NCBI GenBank assembly: GCA_947643715.1 | Contig: CANRXB010000005.1 | Location: 1 to 64,000, forward strand | Direction: 5' to 3' | DNA: 64,000 bases | Source of the DNA: an uncultured bacterium | Lineage (GTDB): Bacteria; Bacillota; Clostridia; Oscillospirales; Oscillospiraceae | Shown here: in pieces, positions 55,685 to 64,000 of the stretch | Position numbering within the stretch: position 1 is the first letter of the stretch | Layout of the letters: each line of letters opens with the position of its first letter | Translations under genes and position numbers: made by a program | The notes under the pieces: model-generated | Seen by the model: the letters and a program-made list of their open reading frames with translations, nothing else | Databases searched by the model: none | What the model was told of the DNA's origin: nothing

Positions 55685-56590
55685 ATGCAGCGATTTCAAT
55701 GGCAGGATCGCTTCAGTATCGGCGTGGATATCGTGGACCAGGCGCACCGCAGGCTCTTTTCCATCGTGCAGAAGATCATGGAACTCTATGTCGAAAAGCA
55801 TGAGAGCAAGTTCGCCTGCGTGGAAGGGATCAAATATTTCAAAGCCTACACCCTCAAGCATTTTGCGGAGGAGGAGGCTTATATGCGTGAGATCGGATAT
55901 CCTGGCTATCTGGTCCACAAGAAGATACACGACAGGATGAGACGGGAGACGCTCCCGGCCCTGGAGCGGGAGCTTTATGCCACCGATTTTTCCATCGAGG
56001 CAGTGCAGCACTTTATCGGTGTCTGCATCGGGTGGCTGACCGGGCATATCATGATCGAAGATCGGGCCCTGACCGGAAAGACGGCTGTCGGGCCGGTCCC
56101 ACTAGAGATGAGCGATGAACTGTCCATGATCCACACGCTGATCGTCCACCCCTTACAGGAGATATTGGGACTCAGCGTCCAGTTCGTAGGGGAATATTCC
56201 AGCAATGACATGATCGTGGACGCACAATATTATGAACTGACCTATTGCGGCAAACAAGGGCAAAAGCTGCGGTTCCTCCTGATCATCGGGGAAGAGCCGC
56301 TGCTGCGTGCGGCCGGGCTGATGTTCGGAGTCGAGTTCTACTCGATGGACGAGATCGCCCGATTCGCCATCCGTGAGATCGCCCACAACCTGCTGCAGCG
56401 GGCGGCGGCCCATTTCGGAGAGGATCCGAATGGATATCAACTGGAAAGGGATCGTTTTTTGGACTCCGAGGGATACCGCGAAGAGTTCGGAGAGCATGTC
56501 CCGCAGTACAGCTTGATGTTCTGTGTAAAGCGGGACTGCTTCGCCCTTTGCATCGACCAGACCCCAGGGGATACCGAAGCAGGGCACTGA
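55685..56590 (+). CDS. Bacteriohemerythrin domain fused to CheC/CheX-like C-terminal domain
   Basis: N-term GVDIVDQAHRRLF...HFAEEEAYM...HKKIHD...HIMIEDRAL; about 150-aa C-terminal extension. Confidence 0.72.
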   Translation: MQRFQWQDRFSIGVDIVDQAHRRLFSIVQKIMELYVEKHESKFACVEGIKYFKAYTLKHFAEEEAYMREIGYPGYLVHKKIHDRMRRETLPALERELYATDFSIEAVQHFIGVCIGWLTGHIMIEDRALTGKTAVGPVPLEMSDELSMIHTLIVHPLQEILGLSVQFVGEYSSNDMIVDAQYYELTYCGKQGQKLRFLLIIGEEPLLRAAGLMFGVEFYSMDEIARFAIREIAHNLLQRAAAHFGEDPNGYQLERDRFLDSEGYREEFGEHVPQYSLMFCVKRDCFALCIDQTPGDTEAGH

Positions 56591-56681
56591 GGCCAGACGA
56601 TACGATCCGGACCCAGCTCCGTTTGGAGGTCGGTTCCGGATCGTCGCTTGTTCGTGTCATATCGTTTTGGACGGTCGCCGC

Positions 56682-57572
56682 TCAGTGGAACGGCCGGTTG
56701 AAATCCCTGGGCATCTTGGCCTTGAACACGACCGGCTCTCCCGTCGCGGGGTGGGTGAAGGCCAGCTCGTTGGCGTGGAGGCATAACCGGCCGATGGGAT
56801 TGGTGCGGGAGCCATATTGTTTGTCTCCGGCCACAGGACAGCCCAGCTCCTTCATGTGGACGCGGATCTGATTCTTGCGGCCTGTTTCGATGGTGATGTC
56901 CAACAGGGCGTACCCGCTGCCGGCCTTGACCACCTGGTAGCTGGTGACGGCCTCTTTCGCCCCTGGGCCGGGCTGGCCGGAAAAAACGAGATGGGTGTCA
57001 GTCTCCACCAACCAGGAGCGGATGGTGTCCCGTTCCGGCTTGGGTACTCCCTCCACCACCGCCAGATAGCCCCGGCGGACGATCATATCGTTCCAGTGGG
57101 CCTGGAACAGCTCTTTGGTCTCCGGGTCCCGGGCGAACATGAGCACGCCCGAGGTGTCCCGGTCCAGCCGGTGCAGGACATAGATGCGATCGTCTATCCG
57201 TTTGCTCTTCACATAGTCGGTGACCATGTGATAGGCGGTGCGGAGCTTTTCCTTCTCATTGGCCACGCTGAGCAGCTTGGCGGGTTTGTTCACCACGATG
57301 AGGTGTTCGTCTTCATAGAGGATGGGGAAGGGGAGGGCGTCCGCGCGGGGAGCGGAGGAGGGAAGGATGGTCACCTTCTGTCCGGGGAGGAGGGGCGTGT
57401 CGAACCGGGAGACAGGGACTCCGTCCACGGCCACCAGCCGCCGGGAGAGCAGGGATTTCACGTTGTTGCGGCTCTTGCCCTTCACGCTGGCGAGCAGGAA
57501 GGGGAGCAGAGTGGTGGGTCCGTCCACCGGGAAAACGGGGGCTTCGCCCCGTCGTTTGTCATTGTGTTCCAT
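56682..57572 (-). CDS. RluA-family pseudouridine synthase
   Basis: S4-like N-term; VLHRLDRDTSGVLMFARD...GRKNQIRVHMKELGCPVAGDKQYG. Confidence 0.94.
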   Translation of the reverse strand: MEHNDKRRGEAPVFPVDGPTTLLPFLLASVKGKSRNNVKSLLSRRLVAVDGVPVSRFDTPLLPGQKVTILPSSAPRADALPFPILYEDEHLIVVNKPAKLLSVANEKEKLRTAYHMVTDYVKSKRIDDRIYVLHRLDRDTSGVLMFARDPETKELFQAHWNDMIVRRGYLAVVEGVPKPERDTIRSWLVETDTHLVFSGQPGPGAKEAVTSYQVVKAGSGYALLDITIETGRKNQIRVHMKELGCPVAGDKQYGSRTNPIGRLCLHANELAFTHPATGEPVVFKAKMPRDFNRPFH

Positions 57573-57721
57573 AAAGACCGCCTTTCCAGGTCTTCTCCCG
57601 GCCTTGCGGCGGAGAAAACTGCTGCTGTATGGGTATTGTATCACAGCCGGAAGGAAAAGTCCATGAAATTCCAGAGGACAAGCAAGACGGGGCGATCTTC
57701 GTCATAAGCTTTCCAGAGGTG

Positions 57722-58003
57722 ATGAACGTGGGTGAAAAAGACGGCCTGCTGCTTCGGGCGTCCCGATTGTTCGATCTGCCCGCCGACGCCCTGGCAGGCG
57801 CGCCGCGAGTAGAGGTGGTCGGAGACGGAGAGCTGCGCATGGGCCCTCATCGGGGGATCTTGGCCTATGGGCCGGAGGAGATCCACATTTCCGGCGGCAG
57901 CATGGTGATACTGGTGCGGGGCGCCGGTTTGGAGCTGCGGGCCATGACGCCGGAGGAGCTGCTCATCACAGGGACCATCACGGCTGTGGAATTCATGAGG
58001 TGA
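57722..58003 (+). CDS. yqfC: Sporulation protein YqfC
   Basis: 93 aa; RVEVVGDGELRMGPHRGILAYGPEEIHISGG; followed by yqfD. Confidence 0.87.
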   Translation: MNVGEKDGLLLRASRLFDLPADALAGAPRVEVVGDGELRMGPHRGILAYGPEEIHISGGSMVILVRGAGLELRAMTPEELLITGTITAVEFMR

Positions 58004-58007
58004 CGGC

Positions 58008-59231
58008 ATGAAAAAGCTCATCAACCTGCTGCGAGGTTATGTGGAGATCGAGGCCATCGGGGCTTTCCCGGAACGGCTGCTGAATCTGTGCGCCCAGAAC
58101 AGACTGCAATTTTGGAAGCTGTGCTGGATCGATGCGACCAGCTTCACCTTCCGCATCGCCTTGTCGGACCGCAAACGGTTGGACGAGTTGGCGCAGCGTT
58201 CCATGTGCCGGCTCACCGAGCGGGGCCGCCGAGGGGCGGCGGCGGTAGCGCAGGGCATCCTCCAACGGCGGTGGGGCTTCGTGGCAGGCGTGGTGTTCTG
58301 CTTCGTAGCGGTGAGCTTCCTGTCTCAGTTCCTGCTGGTCATAGAGGTGACGGGCAATGAGACCACCCCCACCGCCGTCATCCTCTCCCAGCTCCAGCGG
58401 GTGGGGGTCCGCCCTGGGGCCTATGGCCCGTCCATCCCGGAAAAAGAGGCCGCGAACGCTGCCCTGCTGGGCCTGCCGGAGCTTTCCTATATGGCGATCA
58501 ACATCTATGGGACTCGGGCGGAGGTGGTGGTGCATGAAGCGGAAAAAAAGCCGAAGCTGCTGGATGAAAGCACGCCGGCGGATATCGTGGCGGAGGTGGA
58601 CGGTATCATCGAGGACATTCAGGCAGAGGCGGGGCGCCCTATGTTCCAGGATGGAGATATCGTAGCCAAAGGGGAGGTGCTCATCACCGGAGACCTGGAC
58701 CTGAAGGAGCCGGAAGGGGGCACGGTGGACCTGGGCCACCTCATCGTCCGCGCCGTTGGCTCCGTGACTGCCCGGACGTGGCGCACATTGGAGGAGACGA
58801 TCCCCCTCACATGTCAGGTGAAGGCATACACCGGGGAGGAGCGCACCGGGTATGGCGTGAAGATCTTGTGGTTCGACGTGGATTTTTTTCAAAACAGTAG
58901 CATTTCTGATGGGAGATATGATAAAATAACCAAGACTGAACAGCTCGTCCTATTTGGCCGCGCGTTCCCCGTCTGGCTGACCACCACCACGCTGCGTGGG
59001 TATACGCTGGAAGAACGGCCGCTCGACCAGGAGCAGGCGTCCGTCCGGCTGGAACAGGCCCTGGCAGCCCGGCTGGACGGACTGCTGGAAGCGAACCAGG
59101 GCGAGGTGCTCCGCGCCGATTTCACGGCGAAGGAAGAGGACGGGCGGCTCACCGTCACGCTGTTGGCGGAATGCCGGGAGAAGATCGGCCGTACCATAGA
59201 ACGTCCCGGGGAGACGGGCCGGCACTTTTGA
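58008..59231 (+). CDS. yqfD: Sporulation protein YqfD
   Basis: YVEIEAIGAFPERLLNLCAQNRLQFWKLCWIDATSFTFRI; followed by phoH. Confidence 0.9.
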   Translation: MKKLINLLRGYVEIEAIGAFPERLLNLCAQNRLQFWKLCWIDATSFTFRIALSDRKRLDELAQRSMCRLTERGRRGAAAVAQGILQRRWGFVAGVVFCFVAVSFLSQFLLVIEVTGNETTPTAVILSQLQRVGVRPGAYGPSIPEKEAANAALLGLPELSYMAINIYGTRAEVVVHEAEKKPKLLDESTPADIVAEVDGIIEDIQAEAGRPMFQDGDIVAKGEVLITGDLDLKEPEGGTVDLGHLIVRAVGSVTARTWRTLEETIPLTCQVKAYTGEERTGYGVKILWFDVDFFQNSSISDGRYDKITKTEQLVLFGRAFPVWLTTTTLRGYTLEERPLDQEQASVRLEQALAARLDGLLEANQGEVLRADFTAKEEDGRLTVTLLAECREKIGRTIERPGETGRHF

Positions 59232-59315
59232 GCCGATGACGCCGGCCGGATCGTGGCGGCGGACCGGGAGACACGAAGGACAGCGGATGAAGGACCGCGT
59301 GAAGGAGAAATACCA

Positions 59316-60293
59316 ATGATAGAGCAGAGCATCAGTATCGAGCGCATGGAGGAAGCCGTCGATTTGTTCGGTATGTTCGACGAAAATATCCGCCTCATCG
59401 AGCAGGAGCTGGACGTGTTGGTGGTGAACCGGGAGTCCGCGCTGAAGATCAGCGGTGAGGGCGAGAACGTCATGCTGGCGGTGAAGGCCATCCAGGGGCT
59501 GCTCACCCTGTCCGCGAAGGGGGAGACCATCGGCCAGCAGAACGTGCGGTATATCATCGAACTGGTGCGTTCGGGCAACGAGAGCAAGATCGCCAAGCTC
59601 GCGGGGGACGTGGTGTGTGTCACCGCCAAGGGCAAGCCCATCAAGGCCAAGACCATCGGCCAGCAGCGATATGTGGACGCCATCAAGAACGACACCATCA
59701 CGATCGGCGTGGGTCCTGCCGGGACCGGAAAGACCTATCTCGCGGTGGCGGCGGCGGTGGCGGCTTTTCGGGAAAAGCAGATCAACCGAATCATCCTCAC
59801 CCGCCCCGCAGTGGAGGCGGGTGAGCGGCTCGGTTTCCTTCCTGGCGACCTGCAATCCAAGGTGGATCCGTACCTGCGGCCTTTGTACGATGCGCTGTTC
59901 GATATGCTGGGGGCGGAGACCTATCAGAAATATCTGGAGCGGGGGAACATCGAGGTGGCTCCGCTGGCCTACATGCGAGGGCGGACGCTGGACGACAGCT
60001 TCATCATCTTGGACGAGGCCCAGAACACCAGCAGGGAACAGATGAAGATGTTCCTCACCCGGCTGGGCTTCGGCTCCAAAATCGTCATCACAGGAGACGC
60101 AACGCAGGTCGATCTGCCCGCTGACAAGGTCTCCGGCTTGAAAGAGGCCATGCGGGTGCTGAAAGGCGTAGAGGACATCGCCATCTGCCAGCTCACTGGA
60201 GCGGACGTGGTGCGGCATGTCATCGTCCAGCGCATCATAAAAGCGTATGAGGACGATGAGAAGCGCCGCGCAGCCAAGCGGGACAAGCGTTGA
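59316..60293 (+). CDS. PhoH-family ATPase
   Basis: GVGPAGTGKTYLAVAAAV...LTRPAVEAGERLGFLPGDLQSKVDPYLRPLYDAL...FIILDEAQNTS. Confidence 0.96.
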   Translation: MIEQSISIERMEEAVDLFGMFDENIRLIEQELDVLVVNRESALKISGEGENVMLAVKAIQGLLTLSAKGETIGQQNVRYIIELVRSGNESKIAKLAGDVVCVTAKGKPIKAKTIGQQRYVDAIKNDTITIGVGPAGTGKTYLAVAAAVAAFREKQINRIILTRPAVEAGERLGFLPGDLQSKVDPYLRPLYDALFDMLGAETYQKYLERGNIEVAPLAYMRGRTLDDSFIILDEAQNTSREQMKMFLTRLGFGSKIVITGDATQVDLPADKVSGLKEAMRVLKGVEDIAICQLTGADVVRHVIVQRIIKAYEDDEKRRAAKRDKR

Positions 60294-60357
60294 GGGATGC
60301 AGGAGGACAGGCGTGGTATCAAGAAAAGGGCTGCTTGTATATAGAGGGGGTATCGAT

Positions 60358-60846
60358 ATGCCGAAGCATGATATCAATATTTCCGCCGATGTGTCCGAAG
60401 TGGACGAGAGCCTGTGCGCTTTGCTGAGCGAGGCGATCGGTGCAGCTTTGGACGAAGAGGGGGTGAGCGTGCCCTGTGAGATCGACGTCCTGGTGACGGA
60501 TGACGAGGGCATCCATCAGGTCAATCTGGAGATGCGAGGGGTGGACGCACCTACCGATGTGTTGTCGTTCCCCATGTTCGATCTCGCTCCGGGGGACAAG
60601 CCTGGAAAAACGCAGGCCGATCCCGCTACCGGCCTGGTGCCGTTAGGGGACATGTGCATCTCTCTGGAGCGGGCGAGGGCCCAGGCCGAGGAGTATGGCC
60701 ATCCCGATCGTCGAGAGCTGGCGTATCTGGCGGTCCACTCCGTCCTGCACCTGCTGGGCTACGACCATTTGGATGAAGGCCCCATGAAAGCTCAGATGAG
60801 GGCGCGAGAAGAGGCCATCATGGCCGTTCTTGGGGTCGAGCGGTAA
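60358..60846 (+). CDS. ybeY: Endoribonuclease YbeY
   Basis: TDVLSFPMF...GDMCISLERA...LAVHSVLHLLGYDHLDEG. Confidence 0.96.
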   Translation: MPKHDINISADVSEVDESLCALLSEAIGAALDEEGVSVPCEIDVLVTDDEGIHQVNLEMRGVDAPTDVLSFPMFDLAPGDKPGKTQADPATGLVPLGDMCISLERARAQAEEYGHPDRRELAYLAVHSVLHLLGYDHLDEGPMKAQMRAREEAIMAVLGVER

Positions 60847-60905
60847 AAACTGTGCGGTGCGGCCATGTTCGATGCCGCAATGAAAAGAAAGTCGAGGATC
60901 TTCTT

Positions 60906-61799
60906 ATGGAAATCAAAAGATCGGGCATCATCACGATATGCGGACGGCCCAACGTGGGCAAATCCACTTTGACGAACACCTTGGCGGGAGAGAAGGTGGC
61001 CATCGTCTCCCCGAAGCCTCAGACCACCCGGAACCGGATCTGTGCTGTGCTGGACCGGGAGGACAGCCAATTCGTGTTCGTGGACACCCCAGGGCTGCAC
61101 CGTGCCCGCACCCGCCTGGGAGACTACATGGTAAAAGTCGTGCGCCAGTCTGTGGCGGACGTGGACGGCGTGATGCTGCTGGTAGAGCCGGTGGACCACA
61201 TCGGCGGCCCGGAGGAGGAGCTGATCTCCCGCATCAAGACGCTGGGAGTACCGGCCGCGCTGGTCATCAACAAGATCGATACGGTGGAAAAAGAGAAGCT
61301 GCTCAGTGTGATGGCAGTATACGGCGCAGCCCATGACTGGGATGCGGTGGTGCCCATCTCGGCCAAAACTGGAGACGGGGTGGATGAGCTGCTGGAGATA
61401 CTGGGCGCGTGGCTGCCTGAAGGACCCAGGCTCTTTCCGGAAGGGGCAGTCACCGACCAGCCGGAGCGGCAGATCATGGCGGAGATCGTCCGCGAGAAAC
61501 TTCTGCGGGAGCTGGACCAGGAGATCCCGCACGGGACTGCCGTAGAGGTGACGAGGTTCTCTCAGCGGGACGACGACATCATCGATTGCCATGTGACGAT
61601 CTATTGTGAGAAGGCATCTCACAAAGGCATCATCATCGGTAAGGGTGGGGCCATGCTGAAGAAGATCAGCACTCAGGCCCGACAGGATATGGAGGCGTTC
61701 ATGGGAGCCAAGGTATACTTGGAGACGTGGGTCAAGGTGAAGGAGAGCTGGCGGAACGATCCTACTGCCATCCAGAACTTCGGCTATACGGAGGATTGA
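60906..61799 (+). CDS. era: GTPase Era
   Basis: GRPNVGKSTLTNTLAGEKVAIVSPKPQTTRNRI...DTPGLHRAR; C-terminal KH domain. Confidence 0.97.
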   Translation: MEIKRSGIITICGRPNVGKSTLTNTLAGEKVAIVSPKPQTTRNRICAVLDREDSQFVFVDTPGLHRARTRLGDYMVKVVRQSVADVDGVMLLVEPVDHIGGPEEELISRIKTLGVPAALVINKIDTVEKEKLLSVMAVYGAAHDWDAVVPISAKTGDGVDELLEILGAWLPEGPRLFPEGAVTDQPERQIMAEIVREKLLRELDQEIPHGTAVEVTRFSQRDDDIIDCHVTIYCEKASHKGIIIGKGGAMLKKISTQARQDMEAFMGAKVYLETWVKVKESWRNDPTAIQNFGYTED

Positions 61800-62531
61800 G
61801 TGGTGCTGGATATCGAAAAATGGATGGCGCGGCTCACGGGTGAGCTGTTGGAGCGATTCGGCTCCCGGCTGCTGTTCCTGGGGCTCCAGGGCAGCTATGG
61901 CCGGGGCGAGGCCGGGGAGGACAGCGACATCGATGTGGTGACGGTGCTGGATCGGGTGGGACGTTCCGACCTGGATGCTTACCGGGCCATCGTGTCCGCT
62001 ATGCCCGAGGGAGAGAAAGCCTGTGGCTTCCTGTGTGGGGCGGATGGGTTGAAGAGCTGGCCGCGGTACGATTTATACCAATTGGCAGGAGACACCCGGG
62101 CCTATCACGGTGAGCTCGCGCCGCTCCTTCCCGCTCTGGGTCGGAACGATCTGGCAGACGCTGCCGCTATCGGTGCGTCAGGGCTGTACCATGCCACATG
62201 CCATACATACCTTTATGGAGCCCAGAAGGATCGGTCCGGCTTTTTGAAGCAGGCGCACAAAGGATCGTTTTTTGTCCTGCGGGCGCTCCATGAACTGAGG
62301 ACCGGTGACGATGTGCGCACGAAAAGAGGACTGTATCCCTTGCTCACTGGAGACGAGCGGGAGATCTTGGGATGCGGGCTGGGTGAGGAGAGCTTGACTC
62401 TGGAGGAGGCATTCGAGCGCCTTCTGCGCTGGTCCGCTGCGGCGATGACCGAGGCCCAGGCCCAAAAGGACCGATGCGTTTTGACTGGGTCGAGAAAGGA
62501 AGAAAGGTATGAGGAAAGAAAAAGAACGTAG
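61800..62531 (+). CDS. Nucleotidyltransferase-domain protein
   Basis: LGLQGSYGRGEAGEDSDIDVVTVLD. Confidence 0.82.
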   Translation: MVLDIEKWMARLTGELLERFGSRLLFLGLQGSYGRGEAGEDSDIDVVTVLDRVGRSDLDAYRAIVSAMPEGEKACGFLCGADGLKSWPRYDLYQLAGDTRAYHGELAPLLPALGRNDLADAAAIGASGLYHATCHTYLYGAQKDRSGFLKQAHKGSFFVLRALHELRTGDDVRTKRGLYPLLTGDEREILGCGLGEESLTLEEAFERLLRWSAAAMTEAQAQKDRCVLTGSRKEERYEERKRT

Positions 62532-63153
62532 ATTGACTGATGCCGAACGGAGGCGGAAAGAACGCTTCGAGATGCTGAAGGCCGATCTGGAACGGGAGGG
62601 CTTCGTTGCGCAGGAGATGACCATCGATATCGTGAAGGCGAACATCATGGCGATCGTTGTGGTGCTCCCCTTCATCATTGTATTGGCTGTCTGGTATGTA
62701 TGGGTGAACGGCGATCTTGGGGCCGAGCTGTCTTTGGCGGGGCTGTTCCTGCTGCTGGTGTTGTCGATCGTATCGATAGTGGTCCACGAACTGATCCATG
62801 GTGCGGTGTGGGGATATCATGTGCCGAGCCATTTCAAAGCCATCGAGTTCGGTGTGATTTGGTCGGCGCTCTCACCCTACTGTACCTGCGCCGAGCCGAT
62901 GAAGAAGTGGCAGTACATCTTGGGTTCAGCTATGCCGACCCTGGTCCTGGGGCTTGGGCTGGGGCTCGTCTCCATCTATACAGGACAGAACCTTGTGCTG
63001 TACCTGTCCCTGTTGATGACCTTGGGTGGAGGAGGGGATCTCTGCATCATCCTGAAGCTCTTGCGGCACAAGACGCAGGGCGAAGCGGTGTATTGTGACC
63101 ACCCTTATGAGCTCGGCTTGGTGGTCTTTGAGCGGCCTATACAGGCTCGGTAG
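62509..63153 (+). CDS. DUF3267-type putative zinc metalloprotease
   Basis: IVSIVVHELIHGAVWGYHVP HExxH motif in membrane protein. Confidence 0.85.
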   Translation: MRKEKERRLTDAERRRKERFEMLKADLEREGFVAQEMTIDIVKANIMAIVVVLPFIIVLAVWYVWVNGDLGAELSLAGLFLLLVLSIVSIVVHELIHGAVWGYHVPSHFKAIEFGVIWSALSPYCTCAEPMKKWQYILGSAMPTLVLGLGLGLVSIYTGQNLVLYLSLLMTLGGGGDLCIILKLLRHKTQGEAVYCDHPYELGLVVFERPIQAR

Positions 63154-63226
63154 GCAAAGACGCAAAATTTCCCTGACATATTTGTCCCGCCGCCGTCCAT
63201 GCTAGGTAAGACAGGAGGGACGGCGG

Positions 63227-63424
63227 ATGATGTACAAGCAATATTGGGACCTGTTCTGGACCACTGGGATGCCGGAAGCATGGCTGATGAGCCGGGATAG
63301 GAAAGACCTGTCCCAGAACGGGCCCAGGCGGCTGGCCGGAGACGGCCAGGGAGCCGGGCCTCTGGCCGATTTCCAGCCCCGGCTGACGGACAATGTCGCC
63401 GGCGGTCCACGGGGCCTCATTTGA
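63227..63424 (+). CDS. yqzL: YqzL-like small protein with C-terminal extension
   Basis: YKQYWDLFWTTGMPEAWLMSRD; located between era region and recO. Confidence 0.65.
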   Translation: MMYKQYWDLFWTTGMPEAWLMSRDRKDLSQNGPRRLAGDGQGAGPLADFQPRLTDNVAGGPRGLI

Positions 63425-63465
63425 ATCGGAGCCGCCCCGCTGGGGCGGTACATAGGAGCTGTATC

Positions 63466-64000
63466 ATGCACCTGACGACCAATGCCCTCGTATTGCGCGA
63501 GGTGGACTACAAAGAATCGGACAAGATACTCACATTGCTCACACAAAGCGAGGGGAAGATCGCTGCATCCGCCCGAGGGTGCCGGAAAAAGGGAAGTCCC
63601 ATCTCCTCCGCTTGCCAGCTCTTGACCTGGGGAGAGTTCACCCTTTACGAGTTCAAGGGGCGGTGGTCCGTGAAAGAGACCGCATCGGAAAGACTGTTCG
63701 ACGGCGTGCGTGCTGATCTGGACAAGTTGGCCTTGGCCAGCTATATCGCGGAGGTCACCGAGTCCCTGGCAGAAGAGGGCCAACCGGAACCGGCATTGCT
63801 GTCGGTGACATTGAACTGCCTCCATGCGCTGGATAAGCTGGATACGCCTTTGGCTCAGGTGAAAACTGCTTTTGAGTGGCGTACCATGGCGCTTGCGGGA
63901 TATGAGCCCCAGATCGAGCGCTGTGGGATCTGCCTGCGGGAGCAGCCCGAAAGGCCCCATATCCATCTGGGAGAGGGGATGCTCCACTGTGCTGCCTGTC
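63466..64000 (+). CDS. recO: DNA repair protein RecO (truncated by window end)
   Basis: TTNALVLREVDYKESDKILTLLTQSEGKIAASARGCRK...CGICL; absent from ORF track because no stop in window. Confidence 0.94.
   Translation, partial: MHLTTNALVLREVDYKESDKILTLLTQSEGKIAASARGCRKKGSPISSACQLLTWGEFTLYEFKGRWSVKETASERLFDGVRADLDKLALASYIAEVTESLAEEGQPEPALLSVTLNCLHALDKLDTPLAQVKTAFEWRTMALAGYEPQIERCGICLREQPERPHIHLGEGMLHCAAC

Overview
This 64-kb window looks like a contig from a high-GC, spore-forming Clostridia genome (Oscillospiraceae-like by gene content; inference). Bases 1-71 resemble a degraded Illumina P5/TruSeq adapter with an index, so the window probably starts at an untrimmed contig end. The backbone carries conserved genes: carD-like, ispD-ispF, cysteine desulfurase-like aminotransferase, cdaA-ybbR, yicC-remA-gmk-rpoZ-priA-def-fmt-rsmB-rlmN-PP2C-PASTA kinase-rsgA-spoVM-sipL-spoIVA, PBP5-type carboxypeptidase, PTS IIC, xth, FMN riboswitch-ECF S component, yqfC-yqfD-phoH-ybeY-era and yqzL-recO. 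The main finding is a 21.5-kb integrated element at about 2183-23682. It has a Tn916-type integrase/Xis module, 8-bp flanking repeats (TTATCTGA) and iterated TTTACGCCA motifs near both ends. It splits a DUF3343 gene: joining the two flanks across the repeat restores an ORF starting MVHYLIICRSLTYAQRTAQVLERVGI. No conjugation or mobilization genes were seen inside. Cargo includes a lipoprotein/small-membrane-protein/J-domain (HPE variant) gene run, an ECF sigma/anti-sigma pair, a SUKH (SMI1/KNR4) protein, a GRAM-like protein, an internally deleted IS5-type element and several frameshifted genes. Other points of interest are a 23-aa SpoVM missed by the ORF track, with a hairpin over its ribosome-binding site, and a 38-bp near-perfect palindrome abutting the promoter of a PTS IIC gene. 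All assignments come from reading the sequence; no searches were run.
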